A stretch of 64,000 nt of DNA from positions 1 through 64,000 of the forward strand of contig VWPU01002061.1 in NCBI GenBank assembly GCA_013398955.1, written 5' to 3'. The notes under the pieces are model-generated. The model saw only the letters and a list, made by a program, of their open reading frames with translations, had not been told where the DNA came from and ran no database searches. Origin of the DNA: Callaeas wilsoni (taxonomy: Eukaryota; Chordata; Aves; Passeriformes; Callaeidae). A program made the position numbers and the translations under genes. This document shows positions 59,301 to 64,000 of the stretch, piece after piece. How positions within the stretch are numbered: position 1 is the first letter of the stretch; every line of letters begins with the position of its first letter.

Positions 59301-62300
59301 GTGGTTCTGTGGTTCCAGGTGCAGCACACCCAGCAGCACTAAGATCCCAGGGGAGATAGTTCACTCAAACATGTTTTCAGTGAAGAACAGAAGATGGAGT
59401 GGGTAATGACTGTGAGAAGGATGACAATAAAACAAGAAGCTGCTGGAAGCTGAAGGAAAGGCTGGCTGAAAGCACTGCAGTCCAGCAAACTCCCTGTCTT
59501 GGGGTGATTCTATGACCATACTGTATTCCCCATCGCCTGCTTGATTTCTAGTGCACCTTTAAATTGCAAAGGGGAGAGAGAGAAGCCGAGAGAACTCTTC
59601 AAAGCGGCCAGCTTGACCTTGTAACTAGAATGTTTGCATTCTTTTCTCTCCCGATTCTGACAACATTTAGTTGGTTAGAGGACTTTTGTTTTCTAGTCTC
59701 TTCGGCTTTCAGCGGAGAAGGGACTGTGATCTGCCTCAGCGGCTTCTGTTCCTTTCTGGACTGTTTTTGGCTTGCTTTTCATCCCAGACCAGCTCCCATC
59801 TCCGGCCCTGCTCGGCGGGACCCTCCAAGGGGGATCGTCGGACCCTGCCTGGCCCGGCCCAGCTGAGGACTGCAGGTTTTACCTACAGAAAGAACTCTAA
59901 AATCCATAGTCCTCTTTTAGGGGACAGGGGAGGGGGTTTCAACATCCTTTTTTCCCCGTGACAGCGGGGGACTCTGTTTGTCAAATAAATAGTTTTTTTC
60001 ACTTTCACTCGAGAAATTACTTTCCTGAACCCGTGGGGGAGGTGCTGCCGGGGCCTGCTTGCCTGGCAGGCAGGAGAGAGACAGAGAGATGCCCCTCTCG
60101 GGTTGTTTCCTCCTGGATTTGTGTCCAAACCGACACACTCCCAAAGAAAAGTATGGAGCAAAACAGGAAGGTTACAGATGCAGATTATCCATCAGGAGAA
60201 TCCTACTGAACTGATACAAATCAGCAAGTCAAGAGAAGGCAGAATTCTGCCAAACTAAACTGAAGTCGATGAGGGGGAAGATCCCAGCATGTCTGATCTC
60301 CTCACTGATGCTCTTGGCTGTTTCCATTGATACTTTGAGGAGACTGAAGAGCCTTGTGCTCAGAAACCCTCACACACCAGCAGACAAAAGAAGTAAGCAC
60401 ATACACTGCATGCAGCAAAAGGAAGATCAGAAATTCTGAAAACATTCTTCACGAACAAAACCCAGCAACAGAAAATGAGTCAGGGGGGCAGAGACTGGCA
60501 AGAGTCAGTCAAGAGGCACCACTACACTAGTTTAACTTCCATTAACTGAGCAGATGCAGCTGTGCTGTCGTGCTTGGCCAGGAGCAGCCACAGCCACTGC
60601 ACTGTCCCTCAGCTGCCAGTCACTCAATCAGCTCCTGAGGTGCTGCTTTGGAAAAGGGGATTAAAGCATTTTCTGTTGTAAGGCCAAGATCTGCAGGCTC
60701 TACAGTCCTGCTGAGCATTTCCAAACTGTCCTACTGTAGAAGAATGGCTCGCTGAGCAAGGACATACAGAGCTAAGCTACGTGCACAACCCAGGTTTCAG
60801 TAATTGTTGAGCAGTTTCTCAGAGAAAATGGATACGGGGAGCAGTTTCGCATGGGAACTGCTCATTGGAATGTGCACAGCCTAGGCCTCAGCAACCTTGA
60901 TTATCCTGAATAAGCAAGAAACAAGAAACAAAGTCGCTGGTAGGAAAGTAACACGATGGGAAGACAGGATGGGAAAACAGAAGCATGTAACCACAAGAAG
61001 AAATTAAGAAAAAGCATGATTGTTTAGCTATAGCCAATCCATATTAACTATTATACACGTGATAACAGCTATTATCCAATCCTAAGTTGCTAAGTGGCTC
61101 GTGAAGAGCTGACAATTGTATATAACCAGGCCTATGATAATCAATAGAGGAAAAAGAAGTTAGGAGTTCCACCAATAACTCCATGAGTACGTGTGGTTCA
61201 TCTGGGCAGCTCTCCACATCTTACCTCAAACATCTCCTGCTCTGTCCGTCGGTGATCATCCAGGAGCTGCTCCATGTAGGTCAGATTTCGGAACTTCTCC
61301 AGGTAAGTACTGTACTGCTTCTGCAGCTGCTCCTCAACCTTCTCGTACTCATCCATGAAAGCAGGACTGGGGAGAGCAAGCACAAGGAACTCAGTGAAAT
61401 CTGCTCGGAGAAGCTGTGGCTGCCCATCCCTGGAAGTGCCAGGTTTTATGGGGCTTGCAGCAACCTGGGATAGTGGAAGATGTCCCATGGCAGGGACTTG
61501 GAATGACATGAGCTTTAAGGTCCCTTCCAACCCAAGCCATTCTGTGATTCTAGGAGTCTATAAATATTGCTCCGTATATACAGAATTCTGAAATGCAATT
61601 TTGGTTTTGCAGCTGCCTTTCCATGTCTGCTAAACCAGCCTCAAAAACCTCTTGTTTTTAAGGTGTCACACTGCTTCAGAGAATAAAAGCTCAAGACAAA
61701 GCCCCTCACTAAACAATCCTGGAAATTACATAGAGCAAAGAGAAGGTTTTTGTGTACAATTCCCTTTTCCTTTCACACAGGCACAAAGGCAGCATTTTGG
61801 CCCCTTTGAAGGCAATGTTAAATTAATTATCCTACTGTTCCAAAACTGCACAAGGTTAGTGTGTAGCATGGCTGGCAAATCATCTGCTTTGCTGGGGACT
61901 TACTTGCTACAAAAGTGTGCTGAGTCATTACACCTTTAATTAGACTGTATGATGAGGTGATGATGTCGTTACACCAGAGAGTTGAGTGATGCACACCAAC
62001 AACTGCTGCTGCTGCTCAGTGCTTCACACCCACCCAATCCACTGCCTCCAGAGTGGTGCTGATCAAAATGTGGATGTGAATCCAGGTCATTCCTTCCACC
62101 ACTCCCTTGTCTAGTATTTCCTCTTTTTTTTTTAATATTAGGTCAGATTGCAGATTGTATAAACATGCAGGTTAATTAAGGGCCAGAAATCAACCCAAAC
62201 TGTGAACCTGAACACTGTGATCCCTCCAGGATCGGAAAGGGCTTACAAGGAAGGAAAGGGACTCATCATGCAGTGATAGGACAAGGAGCAATGGGTTCAA

Positions 62301-62860
62301 ACTGAAAGAGGAGAGATTTAGAGAGGATATCAGGAAGAAATTCTTTCCTGTGAGGCTGGGGAGGCGCTGGCACAGGGTGCCCAGAGAAGCTGTGGCTGCC
62401 CCTGGATCCCTGGAAGTGTCCAAGGCCAGGTTAGACGGGGTTTGGAGCAGCCTGGGCTAGTGGAAGGTGTCCCTGCCCACAGCAGGGGCTGGAATAAGAT
62501 GGGCTTTAAGGTCCCTTCCCACCCAAACCAGTCTGGGATTCCACAATCCTACAAATTTTCTGGCAGGCTGTACCACTGCCCCGAGGATCTGATCCTAACA
62601 AGGGCTGCAGAATGAATTTTTTTAACTGGTGATGAACACTCTGGGAACCAAGGGATAGTTTGCACCAGTTCCATCCTTTATGTTCACACTCCTTCCTGCA
62701 GTAGATAACCAGTTCATGATCTTTACCGAATGCTCTGGAGAGTCTGCAGCCTCTTCTGGCTTCTTTCCAGTTCCAATTTTCGTTTTTCAATCTTGGCTTC
62801 CAAATTGGCTTCATCCAAGGCAACATTATTCAACATGTCTTTAGTCTTTTGGACTTCTTC
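20236..62860 (-). CDS. CLUAP1: CLUAP1 / IFT38 (clusterin-associated protein 1), C-terminal half, six exons
   Basis: A subunit of the IFT-B complex needed for ciliogenesis. Exons in transcript order on the minus strand: 62860-62727, 61366-61225, 43169-43097, 33457-33353, 22465-22410, 20391-20236. They total 666 nt, 221 residues plus TGA, with no break, and every junction is GT-AG with matching phase. The product starts within the coiled coil ([19 protein letters not shown]), continues through [16 protein letters not shown] and KLKEEE-like [14 protein letters not shown], and enters the acidic tail ([17 protein letters not shown]). It ends SDNDF, the same C-terminus I recall for human CLUAP1 (about 413 residues). 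The N-terminal CH-like domain and first exons lie beyond 64000. The gene faces NLRC3 tail to tail, as in mammals from memory. Introns are long (up to 18 kb) and transposon-rich. Confidence 0.95.
21369..21515 (+). mobile_element. CR1 LINE 3' fragment
   Basis: CR1 in sense orientation on the + strand (gttgtggctgccccatccc, gccaggttggatggggcttg, aaggtcccttccagctc), about 145 bp, in the last CLUAP1 intron. Confidence 0.88.
22410..22465 (-). CDS. CLUAP1: CLUAP1 penultimate exon
   Basis: 56 nt, encoding [19 protein letters not shown]. It is preceded on the minus strand by TTCTCTTTGTTCCTGCAG and followed by GTGAGTAA. The residue pattern V-G-T-M-Q-G-G-D is the human counterpart as I recall. Its acceptor is the first unit of a 41-bp minisatellite running up to about 22882. 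Confidence 0.92.
22466..22882. repeat. 41-bp minisatellite abutting the CLUAP1 penultimate exon
   Basis: Ten units of 41 bp. The landmark GGCGCGTGG (GGCTCRTGG in the distal three) recurs at 22498, 22539, 22580, 22621, 22662, 22703, 22744, 22785, 22826 and 22867. The first seven are almost identical; the last three are diverged. 41 is not a multiple of three, so all three + frames stay open by chance and give long repetitive ORFs that are not genes. The left end of the array is the CLUAP1 splice acceptor itself. Confidence 0.95.
22990..23370 (+). mobile_element. CR1-type LINE fragments (two pieces)
   Basis: A CR1-like 3' tail (gactcaatgaccttggag ... aatgattctgtgattct) ends near 23058. It is followed by a diverged CR1 body (gaaacaggaaattccatctg, cactggaacaaggctgcc, gagaggtcccttccaatcc) to about 23370. 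The subfamily differs from the common copies in the window. Confidence 0.7.
24735..25373. repeat. GC-rich minisatellite, about 41-54-bp units, 95-bp higher-order period
   Basis: About thirteen units built on 'gggacactgcc...ggagaaaccaggatgcagag'. In 24768-25050 two subunit types alternate, giving an exact 95-bp period (the same heptamer starts recur at 24771, 24866, 24961). Two units contain the near-perfect palindrome CCCCGGGCA-C-TGCCCGGGG (24837-24855, 24932-24950). Both strands are stop-free for long stretches, which yields repetitive ORFs without coding value. Confidence 0.93.
25374..26167. repeat. 470-bp direct duplication (324-bp unique part plus minisatellite)
   Basis: 25374-25697 and 25844-26167 are the same 324-bp sequence with six differences by eye. 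Minisatellite units (25699-25843) lie between them. A single N at 25698 sits exactly at the end of the first copy. Either a recent tandem duplication or two unmerged contig ends. Confidence 0.92.
26663..27240 (-). mobile_element. CR1 LINE fragment, about 580 bp
   Basis: Complement of a longer CR1 3' piece: aatcacagaatgacagaat, then 'gggcatccctggcagcgctgc', 'gaagaacctttccctgatctc' and 'acccttccccatcctcatg' blocks, ending near 'ctgagcagagcaatccc'. One of the most complete copies here, with no intact reverse transcriptase frame. Confidence 0.85.
27241..33352. other. CLUAP1 intron sequence, left of the acidic-linker exon
   Basis: Apart from the CR1 copy at 30712-31205, I see only unremarkable AT-rich intronic sequence. 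Open frames here are short, lack domains and overlap equally open frames on the other strand. Confidence 0.7.
30712..31205 (+). mobile_element. CR1 LINE fragment, about 490 bp
   Basis: Sense-oriented CR1: gcctccagctctggtgtccc, ggaggccacagagatgctcc, aggaattgttccctgtgagg, ggccaggctggatggggc, ending 'cctgtgattctatg'. Confidence 0.92.
33353..33457 (-). CDS. CLUAP1: CLUAP1 exon: acidic linker
   Basis: 105 nt; acceptor TTTTTAACCAG, donor GTATCCTC. It encodes [18 protein letters not shown] and [16 protein letters not shown]. The Asp/Glu/Ser-rich first part matches the human acidic region. The second part is more diverged from the human sequence as I remember it but keeps the frame and the final LLQG junction. 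Confidence 0.92.
35178..35552. mobile_element. Two CR1 fragments in opposite orientation
   Basis: 35178-35260 is a short sense CR1 piece (gggcttcccactgccagag, ggaacaaactcttccctg). 35332-35552 is an antisense CR1 (atggaatggcctggcttgg, agggacaccttccactgtcc, tgggcaccctgtgccaggg). Each is 5'-truncated at a different point, so these are two insertions, not one. Confidence 0.8.
37702..37826 (-). mobile_element. CR1 LINE 3' fragment
   Basis: Antisense CR1 tail, from atcacagaatcatggagtg to gccccatccagcctggt, about 125 bp. Confidence 0.85.
38630..38945 (+). mobile_element. CR1 LINE fragment
   Basis: Sense CR1 from 'agaaaggtggagagagactttgg' through ggaattgttcccggtgagg, ctggatccctggaagtgtcc to 'gggatcctgtgattctg'. 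Confidence 0.92.
40540..40815 (+). mobile_element. CR1 LINE fragment
   Basis: Sense CR1: gtggtgacaggacaaggag, aaattgggaaggaattcttc, ccctggaagtgtccaaggcc, ending 'tctgggattctatg'. Confidence 0.92.
43097..43169 (-). CDS. CLUAP1: CLUAP1 exon: end of coiled coil
   Basis: 73 nt; acceptor TCCTCTTGCAG, donor GTAAGTGG. It encodes [18 protein letters not shown] followed by HLLKSG, plus one base of the serine codon completed in the next exon. It is separated from the preceding exon by an 18-kb intron, the largest in the window. Confidence 0.93.
46389..46419. repeat. 9-bp repeat (TTTCCCTTG) x3
   Basis: Three tandem copies of TTTCCCTTG in the 18-kb CLUAP1 intron. Trivial microsatellite-scale repeat. 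Confidence 0.85.
47079..47198. repeat. 41-bp tandem repeat, three units
   Basis: The unit containing GAGTGTCCAAAGGGTGCAG starts at 47081, 47122 and 47163, a period of 41 bp with almost no divergence. The preceding 'tctgggcaacctgttcctct' looks like an old CR1 piece, so the array may have grown inside a CR1 remnant. Confidence 0.9.
49428..49670 (-). mobile_element. CR1 LINE fragment, second subfamily
   Basis: Antisense CR1 with a classical tail (catagaatcacagaatcat, taaggttggaaaagactt) and the 'cactgcatgtcccaatgcc' and 'ctgatatccaacctgaacc' blocks. It is more like chicken-type CR1 than the other copies. Confidence 0.85.
50590..50700 (+). mobile_element. CR1 LINE 3' fragment (short)
   Basis: Sense piece: cagcttggaggggcttggag, ggtggaaggtgtccttgccc, gagctttaaggtcccccc. 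About 110 bp. Confidence 0.8.
54955..55240 (-). mobile_element. CR1 LINE fragment
   Basis: Antisense CR1: gggaatggtttgggttggaa, aagcccatctcattccagcc, tggacacttccagggatcc, cttcccaatatcccatct. Confidence 0.92.
56306..56690. repeat. 102-bp tandem repeat, about 3.8 units
   Basis: The landmark 'TTTACACAACCACCAGCTC' begins at 56313, 56415, 56517 and 56619, a period of exactly 102 bp with essentially no divergence between units. The last unit is truncated and diverges after 'cacttaatt'. It contains no open frame of note. Confidence 0.95.
57428..57815 (-). mobile_element. CR1 LINE fragment, about 390 bp
   Basis: Antisense CR1: atcctggaatggtttgggtt, agggacaccttccactgtcc, gccattcccccttgtcctgt, to the 'ggcactggaggctgctc' block. 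Confidence 0.92.
58765..59330 (+). mobile_element. CR1-type LINE fragment, about 560 bp
   Basis: Sense orientation: ctggggaaggggctcagcc, aggctcaggggggcccctct, ttggacaccaggaggaattt, ctggaggtgttcaaggaaag, gatcttccaacaccatggat. This is an older subfamily than the common copies. Its long overlapping ORFs are fragments without a complete domain. Confidence 0.8.
59495..60137 (+). mobile_element. Solo LTR of an endogenous retrovirus (643 bp, 5-bp target duplication)
   Basis: The element starts TGTCTTGG and ends CCGACACA (TG...CA ends with a TGT/ACA inverted repeat). It is flanked on both sides by CTCCC (59490-59494 and 60138-60142), a 5-bp target-site duplication as in ERVL-like and some alpha-type insertions. 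A poly(A) signal AATAAA (59984-59989) followed by a T-rich stretch fits the R/U5 boundary, about 150 bp before the end. No gag, pol or env sequence adjoins it, so it is a solo LTR left by recombination. It lies antisense to CLUAP1. Confidence 0.8.
60735..61165 (+). mobile_element. LTR-like segment with TATA box (possible second LTR, truncated)
   Basis: It begins TGTAGAAGAATGGCTCGC, is rich in short motifs typical of a U3 promoter, and has TATATAA at 61119-61125 followed by ccaggcc. I could not find a matching target duplication or a clear 3' end, so boundaries are approximate and the class is unknown. It ends close to the donor of the CLUAP1 exon at 61225. Confidence 0.45.
61225..61366 (-). 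CDS. CLUAP1: CLUAP1 exon: coiled-coil segment with FMDEYEK motif
   Basis: 142 nt; acceptor TTGCTCTCCCCAG, donor GTAAGATG. It encodes [18 protein letters not shown], then [18 protein letters not shown] and RRTEQEMFE. The sequence is closely similar to human CLUAP1 as remembered. A CR1 fragment begins about 30 bp outside the acceptor and an LTR-like segment ends within roughly 60 bp of the donor, so the exon sits in a narrow transposon-free gap. Confidence 0.95.
61398..61556 (+). mobile_element. CR1 LINE 3' fragment next to a CLUAP1 exon
   Basis: Sense CR1 (agaagctgtggctgcccatc, gtcccatggcagggacttgg, aaggtcccttccaacccaag, ending attctgtgattctag). Its truncated 5' end lies about 30 bp from the splice acceptor at 61367. 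Confidence 0.9.
62258..62545 (+). mobile_element. CR1 LINE fragment
   Basis: Sense CR1: aggacaaggagcaatgggtt, ctttcctgtgaggctgggg, ccctggaagtgtccaaggcc, ending 'ccagtctgggattcc'. Located in the intron between the first two CLUAP1 exons of the window. Confidence 0.92.
62727..62860 (-). CDS. CLUAP1: CLUAP1 exon: coiled-coil segment (first exon in window)
   Basis: 134 nt, 44 codons plus two bases. It is bounded by the acceptor TCTCTTTCAG (minus strand, ending at 62861) and the donor GTAAAGATC (from 62726). It encodes a heptad-rich, highly charged segment from [12 protein letters not shown] through [17 protein letters not shown] to LQTLQSI. The split arginine codon (CG|T) joins it to the next exon. 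No further upstream CLUAP1 exon is visible in 62861-64000. Confidence 0.95.
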
Positions 62861-64000
62861 CTGAAAGAGAAGGATGGTGAACCATGGCTGGCAGTGGAAT
62901 AATTAAATTTATCTTTCAGATGCTCACATTGTTCTGGATAATCTCATCTGTGTTTACTCAAGTAGGCAATGGAAATTCAAAAGTTCTTTGTGGCCAGGAT
63001 GATGAACTAACTGGACATTTACAAATGTAAAATACATCATCTTTTTGCCAACATTCTTAAAAGAAGGAAAAAACCCCCCAGCTGTAACTTTAGTTTTCCT
63101 TCTCACTGAAAAAGTAGCAGAAGACAGGAAGAAGCCTCTCTTTCGGAATCATTAAGGTCTTTTTGGATCTTATCTTAATGGAATCATCAAGATCTTTTCC
63201 AACCTTAATGATTCCATGATTCTCTCTGAATAAACGCAGATGAGAAATGCATTTGTTTCTTGGTACTATTTTAGGGAATTTTAAGCTTCCATCATTTTTC
63301 TTTTCTCTTCAAGATACAAGTCAGTTTTATAAAGAATTTCCCATAATTTCTGAGTATCTTCATCTTTTTCTAAGTTTTGTTTTATCCATTTTTTTCAAAT
63401 TCTGGGAAGCACCTCGAACATTTCAACATGTGCTACAGGAACCAGGAGGGGAAGTGGGAATATTCCAGTTGATTCACATGAGCTGAGTACACCCAGTGTG
63501 CTCAGGCTCGAGAAACCACGAGCACCTTTTGAGGGAGAGAGGGAGAGGGAGAACTTCACTGCTGGAACTCCAGCAGTAAGTGTCAGCTCCAACTGGTCAT
63601 TCCAGGGACTGGGCCAGGATGAATGAGCTGAGTGTGTGCCACTGCTGTTTGCCAGGAAGCCAATCCCTCTCTGCCATGCAGCTGGCAGTTCATCAGTGCC
63701 ACAGCTGGAGTAAGAAATGCACATTACCAACATTTAGTATTCACACAGGCTGTGAGCAGGAGCAAAACATAAGGGAAGATTGCCTGGAATAACTCTTGGT
63801 TATCCACTGGTTGTTTAAACCTGAACTCTGCTCCCTGTAATCACACACTGGGACTGGATACAGTTTGCACTTAAATAACTGATAGTAATCACTACGGATT
63901 TAATTAACTTCCCTCCTCACACAGTGCAGCTGAAGGTTCAGAAATTCAGGAACCCAAGCACTGGAGCAAGGACAGTGCGGCAAGTGCAGGACAGCCAAAA
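62861..64000. other. CLUAP1 intron running off the window
   Basis: I looked for the next upstream CLUAP1 exon on the minus strand and did not find one. The segment contains a short CR1-tail-like inverted repeat (63145-63215) and otherwise ordinary intronic sequence. Confidence 0.7.
63145..63215. repeat. Short inverted repeat from CR1-like tails
   Basis: GGAATCATTAAGGT (63145-63158) and ACCTTAATGATTCC (63202-63215) are perfect reverse complements, 43 nt apart. The words resemble the CR1 3' tail, so this looks like two tail remnants in opposite orientation. Confidence 0.8.

Larger units (their letters stand above)
43170..61224. other. CLUAP1 intron (18 kb)
   Basis: The largest intron in the window. 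It contains the CR1 copies, tandem arrays and LTR elements listed separately. The remaining stretches (for example 43700-46380, 47650-49420, 50710-54950, 55260-56300) are AT-rich intronic DNA in which I see no gene or RNA. Confidence 0.7.

Noticed and set aside
58688..59342. Overlapping ORFs of 149-185 codons
   Set aside because: They fall inside a CR1-type LINE 3' region in both orientations; no reverse transcriptase motif is visible.
1..64000. CRISPR array, operon or other prokaryotic system
   Set aside because: Tandem repeats here lack unique spacers, genes are split by GT-AG introns and the repeats are avian; the sequence is eukaryotic.

Overview
This window is vertebrate nuclear DNA, almost certainly from a bird. 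The evidence is two large multi-exon genes with GT-AG introns, about twenty fragments of the avian CR1 LINE family (a recurrent block reading like 'ggccttggacacttccagggatcc', or its complement), and at least one endogenous-retrovirus solo LTR. The CR1 style suggests a passerine, but the species cannot be read from the sequence. No bacterial, CRISPR or viral-genome structure is present. Two single N bases (14302, 25698) show that this is a draft assembly.

Region 1 (1-7490) is GC-rich and has no gene I can support. It begins with a poly-C tract. Region 2 (7491-17934, + strand) is a complete, compact NLRC3-like NOD-like receptor gene that I resolved into 18 coding exons. They are a 7-nt start exon, a CARD exon, one large NACHT/winged-helix exon, an 87-nt exon, thirteen consecutive 84-nt leucine-rich-repeat exons in the same phase, and a 91-nt terminal exon. 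The summed coding length is 3291 nt, giving 1096 residues plus stop, with no frameshift or internal stop. Region 3 (17935-20235) is the 2.3-kb tail-to-tail gap, with candidate poly(A) signals for both genes, a CTG repeat and a CR1 copy.

Region 4 (20236-64000, - strand) is AT-richer and holds the 3' half of CLUAP1 (IFT38), the intraflagellar-transport protein. Six exons (62727-62860, 61225-61366, 43097-43169, 33353-33457, 22410-22465, 20236-20391) join in perfect frame into 221 C-terminal residues plus stop. The N-terminal half lies beyond position 64000. The long introns carry CR1 copies, a 643-bp solo LTR with a 5-bp target duplication, a second LTR-like piece, and several tandem arrays (41-bp, about 41-54/95-bp, 102-bp, 41-bp).

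The two genes do unrelated jobs: NLRC3 damps innate signalling in the cytosol, and CLUAP1 builds cilia. From memory, their adjacency and convergent orientation match the mammalian CLUAP1-NLRC3 arrangement, so this is conserved synteny. I found no new multi-gene system. The most notable observations are the intact CARD on a tiny split start, the metronomic LRR exon array, a minisatellite that appears to have grown out of a CLUAP1 splice acceptor, and two duplications or inversions whose junctions coincide exactly with the only two N bases.
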